A DNA stretch of 64,000 bases from Streptomyces sp. NBC_00289 (GTDB lineage Bacteria > Actinomycetota > Actinomycetes > Streptomycetales > Streptomycetaceae): contig NZ_CP108047.1 of NCBI RefSeq assembly GCF_041435115.1, positions 1 to 64,000 of the forward strand. Reading direction: 5' to 3'. This document shows, one piece after another, positions 26,351 through 34,701 of the stretch. Each line of letters begins with the position of its first letter. Positions within the stretch are counted from its first letter, which is position 1. Below the pieces are notes generated by a model, which did no database searches, was not told the DNA's origin, and saw only the letters and a list, made by a program, of their open reading frames with translations. A program made the translations under genes and the position numbers.

Positions 26351-27526
26351 ATGTCTGCCTTGCCCGTTGCCTCCGCCTGCCCGATCACTCTGACCGCCTC
26401 CGAGCGCAAGCGGCTCAAGACCATGGCCTACGGTCACAAAACCGAGCACCGGCACCGCCAGCGCGCCCAGGTCGTCCTGCACGCGGCCCGGAACCGCTCC
26501 AACGCCCGCATCGCCCGGGAGACCAGGCTGCACCTGGACACCGTCCGCACCTGGCGCGGCCGATTTGCCGGGCACCGGCTGCCCGCCCTGTCCGACCGCA
26601 AGCGCTCCGGCCGTCCGGCCTCCTTCACGCCGCTGCAGGCCGCCCAGGTCAAGGCCCTGGCCTGTCAGCTGCCCGCCGAGAGCGGGATGCCGCTGTCGCG
26701 CTGGTCGGCCCCGGAGCTGGCCCGCGAGGTCGTCGCCCGCGCCATCGCCGGCGCGATCTCCGCCTCCACCGTGCGGCGTTGGCTCAAGCAGGACGCGCTC
26801 AAGCCCTGGCAGTACCAGTCCTGGATCTTCATCACCGACCCCGCCTTCCGCTCCAGGGCCGAGCGCGTGCTCGACCTCTATGCCCGCATCTGGAACGGCG
26901 AAGCGCTCGGCGCGGACGAGTACGTGATCAGTGCGGATGAGAAGACCTCCGTCCAGGCCCGCTGCCGCTGCCACCCCACCCTGGCCCCTGGGCAGGCCAG
27001 GGCGATGCGGGTGAACCACACCTACGGACGCGGTGGAGCGCTGGCCTACCTGGCCGCCTACGACGTCCACCACGCGAAGATCTTCGGCCGCTGCGAGCCG
27101 AGAACCGGCATCGCCCCGTTCATGGCCCTGGTCGACCAGGTCATGACCCAAGAGCCCTACGCCAGCGCGAAACGCGTGTTCTGGGTCGTGGACAACGGCT
27201 CCTCCCACCGCGGCAAGAAGGCCGCCGGCCGGCTCACCGCCGCCCACCCGAACGCGGTCCTCGTCCACACCCCGGTCCACGCCTCCTGGTTAAACCAGGT
27301 GGAGATCTACTTCTCCGTCGTGCAGCGCAAGGTCGTCTCGCCCAACGACTTCACCGACCTCAACGAGGTCGAGAACCGGCTCCGAGCCTTCGAAGACCGC
27401 TACAACGCCACGGCACAGCCGTTCCAATGGAGGTGCACCACCTCCGACCTGGACGATCTGCTGGCCAGGCTCGACCGGCACACCGCCGATCACCCAGAAG
27501 AATCCTCCGCGACGCCGGAAACATGA
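26351..27526 (+). CDS. IS630-family transposase
   Basis: A 391-residue transposase. The N-terminal helix-turn-helix segment has HRQRAQVVLHAARNRSNARI then ARETRLHLDTVRTWRGRFAG, followed by a second winged helix. The DDE domain has D196 (VISADEKTSVQA), D281 (VVDNGSSH) and E318 (NQVEIYFSVVQRK). It is complete. The ATG at 26351 is the likely start; the longer frame back to 25967 overlaps the divergent passenger gene. It contains one TTA codon (residue 314). Confidence 0.9.
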   Translation: MSALPVASACPITLTASERKRLKTMAYGHKTEHRHRQRAQVVLHAARNRSNARIARETRLHLDTVRTWRGRFAGHRLPALSDRKRSGRPASFTPLQAAQVKALACQLPAESGMPLSRWSAPELAREVVARAIAGAISASTVRRWLKQDALKPWQYQSWIFITDPAFRSRAERVLDLYARIWNGEALGADEYVISADEKTSVQARCRCHPTLAPGQARAMRVNHTYGRGGALAYLAAYDVHHAKIFGRCEPRTGIAPFMALVDQVMTQEPYASAKRVFWVVDNGSSHRGKKAAGRLTAAHPNAVLVHTPVHASWLNQVEIYFSVVQRKVVSPNDFTDLNEVENRLRAFEDRYNATAQPFQWRCTTSDLDDLLARLDRHTADHPEESSATPET

Positions 27527-27558
27527 TCAACCCCCGAAGGACTTACGACTCAGACCAC

Positions 27559-28119
27559 TTAGTAGTCGAGATCCATGTAGTCGATGTCGTTAATAGCGAC
27601 GTCTGATAGCCCCATCGCGCGGCCACCACCGTCCTGGAAATAGATTTCCTTGAACCCTTCGGCGATGATCCCACGCATCTGCTGGTCGCTGGCGCCGACG
27701 TTGCGGGCGTCGAACAGCCGCTGTGCGTACGCCGGGGGGAGGTGCACGGTCAGTCGCCGAAAGCGTCCGTCGTCGGTGGTACCGATCGGCGCGGTGTACC
27801 CGAACCGGGCCCTCGTCTCCACGGTGATCCCGCCCGTGGTCGCGGCCTGCTGCTGCCGACGCTTGCGTACCTGCGGCTGCCACCGCTGCCGTACCGCGTC
27901 CTCGATCTTTGCCGCGACGTCGGGGCGGGCGTGTTTGCGGGCGCCGCGCCGGTAGCGGTTGACGGAGTCGGCCGTGACCCCGATCTCCTGCGCGACGGCC
28001 TTCGCGCTGCCCAACTGCCTGATCAGGTAACCGATCTGACCCTTCAGCGTCTTCGGCGGCTGGCGAGTGAACGCTTCCCGGTCGGCCCGCTCGATCGCGT
28101 CGTCGATCTCTCCGGCCAC
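27559..28119 (-). CDS. tpg: Telomere terminal protein Tpg
   Basis: A 186-residue protein matching Tpg along its length. It begins DAIERADREAFTRQPPKTLK, has a helix-turn-helix at about residues 38-60, RPDVAAKIEDAVRQRWQPQV, then TTGGITVETRARFGYTAPIG with threonines at 114-115, and ends DIDYMDLDY. Tpg caps the 5' ends of Streptomyces linear replicons and primes fill-in of the 3' overhang; as I recall, Thr114 is the nucleotidylated residue in the S. coelicolor/lividans protein, and T114 is conserved here. It lies 3 bases downstream of tap, in one operon. The IS630 element ends exactly at its TAA stop, leaving the protein intact. Confidence 0.93.
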   Translation of the reverse strand: MAGEIDDAIERADREAFTRQPPKTLKGQIGYLIRQLGSAKAVAQEIGVTADSVNRYRRGARKHARPDVAAKIEDAVRQRWQPQVRKRRQQQAATTGGITVETRARFGYTAPIGTTDDGRFRRLTVHLPPAYAQRLFDARNVGASDQQMRGIIAEGFKEIYFQDGGGRAMGLSDVAINDIDYMDLDY

Positions 28120-28122
28120 GGC

Positions 28123-30255
28123 CTACTCCCCTTCGTCCAGGACGGCGTCGCCGCCCTTGATATGGCGGGCCGGGTTGAGGCCCTGCTCCATCAGGTCGAC
28201 CGCCCACAACATCGACTGGACGCCCTCCAGCTTCGCCAGACCCGGCGTCGGCCCCAGCCGGAACCCGCCCGGCTGCGGCTTCCCCGACGCCGCATACGGC
28301 AGGAAGTCCAGCGGGCTCTCGCCGGGGCTCGGGTAGACGACGCAGTCGGACAGCACCGCGAGCGGGAACAGGCCCGTCATCCTCGCCATGTTGTGCAGCT
28401 TGCGGTGCATGTTCACCCGCGCCTTGGAGATGACCGCGGCGCGGATGTCGGGGCGCCACGTCGGCCGCTCAAGGGCCGGCCACCGCTCGCCCTGCTTGTA
28501 GGACTTGCCCTGCGGCCGCTCCCGCAACTTCCCCACCCCGCCCTTCACGGTCGCCTTGATCGCGGACAGGACGGCGGCCATCGCCGGGTCGACGTCCTTG
28601 TGCCGCTCCATGGCGGCGAGGAACTGTCGGTCGTCCAGGTCCCGCGTGACGCCGAGATCGGCGAGCGTGTCGACGTAGGCGGTCTTGAGGCGGTCGTGCC
28701 ACGGATCCAGGTACGCGCCTGTCTCCCGGCGCAGGTACGCCTCGATCGGGGCGACGTTGTAGCCGAGCTCCTGGGCGTAGGCGACGGTGTGCGTCTGATA
28801 CCAGGCCGGGCCGGTCGGGCGGGTGCCGTCCGGCGTGAACGGCGAGGGCAGGCGGGGGTCGAGTTCGATGTGCGAGAGGTCGACCAGCCAGGAGCCGGGG
28901 ATCTTCGGGTTGAACGCCGGGGCGTGGAAGTGGTCGGGGGCCGACAGGCCCACGGTGAGGCGGGCCGCGGCGGCGAGGAAGGCGGTGTTCAAATCCAGGC
29001 CGACCGCGAAGGGCAGCAGGCACTCCTCATCGCTCAGCGAGTCGACTTCGCGCACCCACTGGTACGCCTCCTCATTGAGGAAACCGCCGCTCCAGCCGGA
29101 GTTGACGACGACGGGGTGTTCGGGGGTGGCCTCCGGCGGAGCCGGGTCCACCGGCTCCGTACCCAGGCTGCCGGGATTGTGGCCGGGGATCCAGTTTCCG
29201 GTCGCCGGGTCCTGCACGGCACGGGTGGGCGGGCGCAGCGCCGTCATCAACTCCAACCCCGACACGGCGGTGGAGCCGCGCGGGGTGATCACCCGAGTCG
29301 CGTAGACGCCCAGGACGCGGGCGATGTCAGCCGGCTCCATCTCCGCCACCCCGGGCCAGGACCGCTCGTCCAGAGCGTCCCAGGACAGGATCGCCAACTG
29401 CACGCACTGCCGCTCACGGCCCTGCGCCTTGCGGTAGATCCGGGCCCACGGGCCGAACCCGCGCTGAGTGAGCTGCCACTTCGCCTTCACCACCTGCCTG
29501 ACCACCGGGTGATCCTGCGGCAGGCGCAAGGAGCGGCGCTGCTCGTGGCCCTCCAAACGCTCCGGCAGCCCCAGCTTCACGGCGGCCGCGGCGGTGAGCA
29601 CGAGCAGCGGGTCGGAGTCCTTGCCGTACCGGTTCAGCTTCGCCGCACCCAGACCCGACTCGCGCAGCGTCCACTCCACCAACTCCGGGACGGTGGTCGC
29701 CGGGCAGTCCAGCACGATCCCATCGACTCCGTACGCCGAGCCGTCACCGTCCAGGACCGCGAGCGGACCGTGCGGAAATCGCGGGTCGGCCGGCGGTGCC
29801 GCGGCCTTCTTCGCCGGGCGCCGCGAGGACGTCGCCGAGCGCGCAGCTGGCCGCTCGGGTACGGCCGGGACGGCGGGAGCTTCTACCGGCTCAGGGGCCT
29901 TCAGTGCGGGCGCGGCCGGGCCGGTGAAGGTCTCGGGTGTCGTCGGCTGCGGAGCGACCGCAGGTTCCGGTACTGCGGGAACGCTCGGGGTGAGGGGGGT
30001 ACCGTGCGCGGGGAACTTCGCCGACCACCCGTTCAGCAGCCGCTGGTAGGCCTCCAGTCGGGGCGGGCGCGGCTCGGAGCGGCCGTTCTCCCAGTTCTTC
30101 ACACTCTGGGTCGTTGTGCGCAGTGTGGTTGCGAGACGCGCCTGGGTAATCCCGGCAGCTTCACGCAGGCGGGCGCGTTCCGCCGGCGGCGGGAGCTGCG
30201 GCTCCTCTGCCAGCAACGCGTCGACCGACGCGAACAGCTCTTCCTCGGATGGCAT
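28123..30255 (-). CDS. tap: Telomere-associated protein Tap
   Basis: A 710-residue protein of the Tap family. The N-terminal Xre-type helix-turn-helix is at residues 33-62 (AAGITQARLATTLRTTTQSV then KNWENGRSEPR). A Pro/Ala-rich linker spans about 85-150. The large C-terminal domain has LAVLDGDGSAYGVDGIVLDC, WIPGHNPGSLGTEP and SPGESPLDFLPYAASGKPQP. Tap binds the folded telomere overhang and recruits Tpg for end patching. Gene order tap-tpg and 3-base spacing match the known operon. The start ATG at 30255 follows GGAGAGGAGA. Length is close to the roughly 740 residues of characterised Tap. Confidence 0.93.
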   Translation of the reverse strand: MPSEEELFASVDALLAEEPQLPPPAERARLREAAGITQARLATTLRTTTQSVKNWENGRSEPRPPRLEAYQRLLNGWSAKFPAHGTPLTPSVPAVPEPAVAPQPTTPETFTGPAAPALKAPEPVEAPAVPAVPERPAARSATSSRRPAKKAAAPPADPRFPHGPLAVLDGDGSAYGVDGIVLDCPATTVPELVEWTLRESGLGAAKLNRYGKDSDPLLVLTAAAAVKLGLPERLEGHEQRRSLRLPQDHPVVRQVVKAKWQLTQRGFGPWARIYRKAQGRERQCVQLAILSWDALDERSWPGVAEMEPADIARVLGVYATRVITPRGSTAVSGLELMTALRPPTRAVQDPATGNWIPGHNPGSLGTEPVDPAPPEATPEHPVVVNSGWSGGFLNEEAYQWVREVDSLSDEECLLPFAVGLDLNTAFLAAAARLTVGLSAPDHFHAPAFNPKIPGSWLVDLSHIELDPRLPSPFTPDGTRPTGPAWYQTHTVAYAQELGYNVAPIEAYLRRETGAYLDPWHDRLKTAYVDTLADLGVTRDLDDRQFLAAMERHKDVDPAMAAVLSAIKATVKGGVGKLRERPQGKSYKQGERWPALERPTWRPDIRAAVISKARVNMHRKLHNMARMTGLFPLAVLSDCVVYPSPGESPLDFLPYAASGKPQPGGFRLGPTPGLAKLEGVQSMLWAVDLMEQGLNPARHIKGGDAVLDEGE

Positions 30256-30552
30256 GCGCAGATCTCCTCTCCTACCCTCACGCTAGCAGTCTTTAGCTCT
30301 CGATTTATCCTCATCGAAGGATTCGCTTAACCCGGTTGGGATTTCTTGCCCAATCGGGGCGGCCGGCGAGATGGGCTGGCGCGCCGCGTCCTGCAGCCTC
30401 CGCACCCAAGGCCCTGCCCACGAGTAAGCCCGTGATCGACTACACGGGCCGCTGAGCGCCGAACTCCGACCCGAGGGGGATCTACGCCCGGGCCGCGAAG
30501 ATCGACGCCACAAGGGCCCCTCACGCCCCGCTACGGCGATCCCTGCGCCAGC
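30256..30552. other. tap promoter region and intergenic gap
   Basis: About 300 bases between tap and the helicase gene, both leftward. It should hold the tap-tpg promoter and the end of the replication transcript. An imperfect inverted repeat (CCGGTTGGG...CCCAATCGG, 30332-30357) could be the terminator. No gene seen. Confidence 0.5.
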
Positions 30553-31950
30553 TCACGTCTGCGCCATGTCCACGAAACGGCTGTAGTGGCCCTGGAAGGC
30601 GACCGTGACGGTGGCGGTGGGGCCGTTGCGGTGCTTGGCCACGATGAGGTCGGCCTCGCCGGCGCGGGGCGTCTCCTTTTCGTAGGCGTCTTCGCGGTGG
30701 AGCAGGATGACCATGTCGGCGTCCTGCTCGATGGAGCCGGACTCGCGCAGGTCGGACACGAGCGGCTTCTTGTCGGTGCGCTGTTCGGGGCCTCGGTTGA
30801 GCTGGGACAGGGCGATGACGGGTACCTGCAGTTCCTTGGCCAGGAGCTTGATGCTGCGGGAGATGTCGCTGACTTCCTGCTGGCGGCTTTCTGCGCGGCG
30901 GTTGCCGCTTTCCAGCAGCTGGATGTAGTCGATGACGACCAGGTCCAGGCCGCGGTTTTGCTGGATGCGACGGCACAGGGCCTTGATCTGGGTGAGGGTG
31001 TTGACCTGCTCGTCACTGATGACCATGGGGGCGGTGCGGATCTGGTCGCTGACGCGGGCGATGCGCTTCCAGTCCTCGGCGGTCGTGGTGCCGCCGCGCA
31101 GGTGGTGCAGGCCCACGCGTGCTTCAGCGGACAGGATGCGCATACCGAGTTCGCTCTTGCTCATCTCCAGGCTGAACACCGCGCTGCTGAGGCGGTGTTT
31201 GATGGAGGCGGCGCGGACGAAGTCCACGGCCAGGGTGCTCTTGCCCATGGCAGGGCGAGCGGCAACGACGATCATCTGCCCGGGCAGGAACCCGTTGGTG
31301 AGGTTGTCCAGGTCGGTGAAACCAGTCGGGATGCCTTGCTCCGTGCTGCCGTGTTCGATGGCCTGGATTTCATCGATGATGTCCGGGAACAGGTCGTCCA
31401 TGGCGGTGTAGCCGGTGCCGGCGCTGGTGGTGGCCTGGGTGACCTGAGCCAGCGCCTTCGAGGCGTCGTCCAGGATCTCGTCGGCGTCACCCTCGCCGGC
31501 AGCGGCCATCTGCGCGATCTCAGTGCCAGTCTGCTGCAGGCGGCGCAGCTTGGCCCGGTCCAGCACGATCTCCGCATCGTGGACCGAGAGCGTGGTGCTC
31601 GGGCATGCCTCGATGAGCTGGGACAGGTAGACGTCGCCGCCGACGCGGGCCAGTTCGCCGTCCTTCTTCAGCTGATGCCCGAGGCTGATCGACGTGACCT
31701 CGTCCCCCTTCGCGTACATCGCGGTGATCGTGTTCCAGATCGTCTCGTGTACGGGCAGGTAGAACGCTGCGCCCTTCAGCGGTTCCAGGGCTTCGGAGAT
31801 GTCACCGATGGCGTCCTTGGACAAGATCGCCGCCCCGAGGGCGGAACGCTCCGCGGCCACGTCGTACGCGGCGCGGGTGGGGGCGCTCGCGGGGGCGGTC
31901 TCACCGGCTGGATTCTCGCCGGGCCGCCGGCTACTCGGTACGGTGGTCAT
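30553..31950 (-). CDS. DnaB-type replicative helicase of the plasmid (Rep2-like)
   Basis: A 465-residue DnaB-family helicase. The N-terminal domain begins AYDVAAERSALGAAILSKDA. The RecA-like C-domain has Walker A ARPAMGKST at residues 231-239, LSSAVFSLEMSKSELGMRIL, LDLVVIDYIQLLES (Walker B) and a final DLIVAKHRNGPTATVTVAFQ. Linear plasmids of the pSLA2 type use a pair of replication genes, rep1 and rep2, with Rep2 related to DnaB helicases; the arrangement here is the same. I chose the ATG at 31950 because AGGAG lies six bases before it; GTG at 31956 is the alternative. Confidence 0.9.
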   Translation of the reverse strand: MTTVPSSRRPGENPAGETAPASAPTRAAYDVAAERSALGAAILSKDAIGDISEALEPLKGAAFYLPVHETIWNTITAMYAKGDEVTSISLGHQLKKDGELARVGGDVYLSQLIEACPSTTLSVHDAEIVLDRAKLRRLQQTGTEIAQMAAAGEGDADEILDDASKALAQVTQATTSAGTGYTAMDDLFPDIIDEIQAIEHGSTEQGIPTGFTDLDNLTNGFLPGQMIVVAARPAMGKSTLAVDFVRAASIKHRLSSAVFSLEMSKSELGMRILSAEARVGLHHLRGGTTTAEDWKRIARVSDQIRTAPMVISDEQVNTLTQIKALCRRIQQNRGLDLVVIDYIQLLESGNRRAESRQQEVSDISRSIKLLAKELQVPVIALSQLNRGPEQRTDKKPLVSDLRESGSIEQDADMVILLHREDAYEKETPRAGEADLIVAKHRNGPTATVTVAFQGHYSRFVDMAQT

Positions 31951-32032
31951 GTGCACTCCTGAACTCGTGTAATGGCTGGTGATGGGTGCCGCGCGGGCCG
32001 CCCTGGCAGGGGCTGGCCCGCACTTTTGTCTG

Positions 32033-33712
32033 TCACGCGTTCAAGGCGGCGTTGTGTGCTTCGTGACGGCGGGTCTGCTCCTGCTCTTCCGCCACCCGCC
32101 GGCGTTGCGCGGCCGTCAGTCGTGGCCGCTCACCGCGCGCGGCATCAGCGGCGGCCCCGGCCTGGAGCCCTTTGACGTAGGCCACCACATCAGTCGGCAC
32201 CCCGAACTCCCCCGGTTCGCCGGGACCCGCTTCCTGCCCCGCGCCCTCAGCGGGAGCAGGAGCCGTGTCCGCGCCTGGCAGGACAGCGGCGGCGCGAGCG
32301 GCCCTGCGGGCGGCCTTGATGCAAGGGCCGCAATCGACCTCGCGGAAACCCGGATGCCGCGCACACATCCCCGCCGGCGCCGCCGGACGGGCCCCAGCAG
32401 GCTTCCGGGTCCGCAGCGGCAGCGCCGCGATCCGCTTGTGCTCCAACAGCCACAGGTAGTTGCTCCCGCCACCCGGATTCGACATCAGCTGCTGACGCAG
32501 CTCCTCACCGAACGACCAGCCGCGCTCGAGCGCGGTGCTGGCGAGCAGCGGCGCCAAACGATCGGCGTCTGTGGGCCCCACATGCCAGGGGGCCGTCAGC
32601 GACAGCAACAGGGATCGGGCCTGCGCCACCTGTTCATCGGAAACGTCGCACCCTGCCCCCACCGGCTTCGGGGGGGCTGAAGCGCCTACGGGTGCTTCCC
32701 CCGGGCGCCCGGTTGCACCGTCGAGCGGCAGCTGCTGCCCCACGGCCATGCTCCGGTCGCGGGTCTCCCCCGGCACGGGGGCCCGGCTCGCCAGGTACAG
32801 CGGCAGATCCTCGATCCGCTCCTGCAAGACGCCGGCCGCGTCCACCTTGCCGCGGGTGCGGCGTGTCAGCTGCGCAACCAGTGCCGGACCCAGCGACCAG
32901 CCCTGCACGGCAACCGCTTCCGCGAGCAGCGGAGCCAGACGCGCGGCCGTCTTGCGGCCGCAGGCCCAGCGCCCCGGCAGCAACGCGAGGAACTCACCCG
33001 CCTTCCGCACTGCTGCCTCATCCAGCCCAGGCACCCCGCCTGCCGCAGTGGAGGAACCCTTCAGGGAGGAGGAATCCTCCTCCTCCCTAGAGAGGGGGGG
33101 AGTGGGGGGGGGACCGGACCCGGGGACGGCAATGCCGTCTGCGGTGTGACCTGCGGTTTTGTCGAGCTGGCCGGGGACGGCATCACCGGCGCCGCCATTC
33201 CCGGCGCCGGTAATGCCGTCTGCGGTGTGACCTGCGGCTTTACCCATATCCGCAGGTCGGACCGCAGACGGCACTGCCGTCCCCGGTGTGACCTGCGGAA
33301 ACATGGTCCCGGGACGGGTCGTGCCGGACCAGTCGGGGTTGTAACCGGGGTGCAGGAACAGCTCGTACTCGACCTTGCCGAACCCACCCTTCTCGTTCGG
33401 CTGAGACCTGCGGATGAACCCGGCCGCCTCCAGCCGGCGGAAGGAGCCGCGTACCGCGTCACGACCGACCAGGCCGCTCCCGTTCGATGCGAGGATGCCC
33501 TCGCTGCGCAGGGAAGCGAGTACGTCGGCGACGGTGAAGGGGCGCTGCGCAGCTGCCAAAAACATGCAATGCAGCAGAACCGGATAGTCCAAAGCGTCGG
33601 TCAGTCCGGACCCGAACACCATGTGTTCATGCACCGAGACGGGAGGTCGCGGCTCGCGACCTCGACTCGCAGCAGGGACGACCTCGCTGGCTGTGAAGCC
33701 CGGATCGGTCAC
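32033..33712 (-). CDS. Replication initiator-like protein (Rep1-like) containing iterons
   Basis: A 559-residue protein. Residues 30-115 form a winged-helix region (ALDYPVLLHCMFLAAAQRPF then TVADVLASLRSEGILA; DAVRGSFRRLEAAGFIRRSQ). A low-complexity linker at about 140-220 is encoded by direct repeats. Two related helical blocks follow (LPGRWACGRKTAARLAPLLA and LTAPWHVGPTDADRLAPLLA), so the C-terminal half is duplicated internally. The position directly upstream of a DnaB-like helicase and the repeats inside the gene match the pSLA2 rep1/origin layout. The GTG start overlaps the stop of the upstream small gene (GTGA), so three genes form one operon. Confidence 0.75.
   Translation of the reverse strand: MTDPGFTASEVVPAASRGREPRPPVSVHEHMVFGSGLTDALDYPVLLHCMFLAAAQRPFTVADVLASLRSEGILASNGSGLVGRDAVRGSFRRLEAAGFIRRSQPNEKGGFGKVEYELFLHPGYNPDWSGTTRPGTMFPQVTPGTAVPSAVRPADMGKAAGHTADGITGAGNGGAGDAVPGQLDKTAGHTADGIAVPGSGPPPTPPLSREEEDSSSLKGSSTAAGGVPGLDEAAVRKAGEFLALLPGRWACGRKTAARLAPLLAEAVAVQGWSLGPALVAQLTRRTRGKVDAAGVLQERIEDLPLYLASRAPVPGETRDRSMAVGQQLPLDGATGRPGEAPVGASAPPKPVGAGCDVSDEQVAQARSLLLSLTAPWHVGPTDADRLAPLLASTALERGWSFGEELRQQLMSNPGGGSNYLWLLEHKRIAALPLRTRKPAGARPAAPAGMCARHPGFREVDCGPCIKAARRAARAAAVLPGADTAPAPAEGAGQEAGPGEPGEFGVPTDVVAYVKGLQAGAAADAARGERPRLTAAQRRRVAEEQEQTRRHEAHNAALNA
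33121..33301. repeat. Iteron-like repeats inside the rep1-like gene, candidate replication origin
   Basis: A 22-base unit (GCCGTCTGCGGTGTGACC plus TGCGG) occurs directly at 33134-33156 and 33215-33237, in variant form (CCGTCCCCGGTGTGACC then TGCGG) at 33278-33299, and inverted with two mismatches at 33251-33274. GGGGACGGC precedes several copies. It also encodes the repetitive linker of the protein. Iterons within rep1 form the origin in pSLA2-type linear plasmids, so this is the best origin candidate in the window. Confidence 0.7.
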
Positions 33713-34071
33713 AGCGCACCGCCTACAGCGCGCGTCACGAGACCTTCAGCGAGCAGGAAGTCCACAGCTTGGCGTACTTCCTCCGCAGGCAGTGGCGACT
33801 CACCGTCGCTGTCCATCACGCCCAATTCGGTGAGCGTCGACCAGATCGAGTCCGCAGTACGCGGCCGCCCGTCCCTCTCGCGGTCGCGCCAGTGCAGGAG
33901 CACCATCAGGCACAGCGGGACCGGGGAGCAGAGCAGGAACTCCTGGTAAGTGATCGTGATGCCGTCGGTCTCGTCCGGCTCATCGGCCCGGACGAAGACA
34001 GCGTCCTCAAAGTCCTCGGCTGCACCGGAGTGCAGTTCAGTAGGGTGTTGCGGGCTGTGCAACTGGGTCAT
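33709..34071 (-). CDS. Small hypothetical protein leading the replication operon
   Basis: A 120-residue acidic protein. The middle has FLLCSPVPLCLMVLLHWRDR and the C-terminus a winged-helix-like pattern, TADSIWSTLTELGVMDSDGE then VRQAVDFLLAEGLVTRAVGG. It overlaps the rep1-like gene by four bases and so is translationally coupled to it. It may be a copy-control or initiator accessory protein; the family is not recognised. An ATG at 34071 follows the weak GGGGAGATG context. Confidence 0.65.
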   Translation of the reverse strand: MTQLHSPQHPTELHSGAAEDFEDAVFVRADEPDETDGITITYQEFLLCSPVPLCLMVLLHWRDRERDGRPRTADSIWSTLTELGVMDSDGESPLPAEEVRQAVDFLLAEGLVTRAVGGAL

Positions 34072-34269
34072 CTCCCCAGGTCGGGGAGTCGCAACTAGCG
34101 GCTGTGACCTATCCGCCTGCCCGGAGTAGTGGCGTTGCGCAATCTCCTGCGCATACTCTGGGTATAGGTGACCACGCAGGCCCTTGGGCCTACGGGCATC
34201 ACCCGGCAGACGAGGTCACCTCGCTGCTCACGACTCGGGACTTTTTGAGGGTGCGAGTCGAATCGCTAG

Positions 34270-34300
34270 GAGAGGCTCCGTTGTGGCGACGGGGCCTCTC
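34270..34300 (-). terminator. Hairpin downstream of the small HTH gene
   Basis: Twelve paired positions (34270-34281 with 34289-34300, one G-T) around a 7-base loop. It lies just after the leftward 34336-34593 gene and separates it from the replication operon. Confidence 0.55.
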
Positions 34301-34335
34301 AGCGTTTCTACGAGGCGTATTCAGTTGTGTCGCGG

Positions 34336-34593
34336 CTATGCCTGTTGAGGAAACTTGGTGGCGAGCGCGTCCAGGAATCGGGCGTACGTCTGTCGATGAG
34401 GCTGGCGAGGTTCGGCCCGGCCGGTCTCCCATCGCACCACCTGCACCCGATGTACACCGAGAGCATCGGCAACTTCGGCCTGCGTCAGGTTCGCTGCTAC
34501 GCGCAGTCGAGCCCTTTCCGCGGGACCAGGAAGGGCCACGGCCCGACTCAGCAACGACTCGATCGGTTGAGGGAGACCTTCTGTGGTCGACAT
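34336..34593 (-). CDS. Stand-alone Xre-type HTH protein related to the Tap N-terminus
   Basis: An 85-residue protein consisting only of a helix-turn-helix domain: PGPAERARLRVAANLTQAEV then ADALGVHRVQVVRWETGRAE. It matches the Tap N-terminal domain in layout and wording (PPAERARLREAAGITQARLA; WENGRSEPR; the KFP ending after a leucine-rich helix). The ATG at 34593 has a perfect AAAGGAGG eight bases upstream. It could compete with Tap, regulate tap or the replication operon, or simply be a common plasmid regulator. Confidence 0.78.
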   Translation of the reverse strand: MSTTEGLPQPIESLLSRAVALPGPAERARLRVAANLTQAEVADALGVHRVQVVRWETGRAEPRQPHRQTYARFLDALATKFPQQA

Positions 34594-34701
34594 ACGCCTC
34601 CTTTCAGTGACTGGCTTCCCGAACGCTACACGAGAGTGATCAGCTATGGACGGCATATGGGACTTGCTGACGTGTCGGGACCAAAGGGGTCGGGCGCGTA
34701 C

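Larger units (their letters stand above)
25886..27558. mobile_element. IS630-family element with a divergent passenger gene, about 1.67 kb
   Basis: Perfect inverted repeats of more than 30 bases border it, beginning GTGGTCTGAGTCGTAAGTCC at 25886 and ending in the inverse at 27558. TTA flanks both sides (25883-25885 and 27559-27561), containing the TA target typical of IS630/mariner elements. The right TTA is the reverse of the tpg stop codon. It carries a transposase (26351-27526) and, divergently, a small protein gene (25946-26281). Confidence 0.88.

Noticed and set aside
27742..30330. 862-residue open frame opposite tap and tpg
   Set aside because: Arg/Gln-rich shadow; both strands cannot be reconciled and tap/tpg are unambiguous.
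30586..31962. 458-residue open frame opposite the DnaB-like helicase
   Set aside because: Shadow of a well-matched helicase gene.
33121..33301. CRISPR-like repeats
   Set aside because: Few, partly inverted, unevenly spaced copies within a coding region; better explained as iterons.
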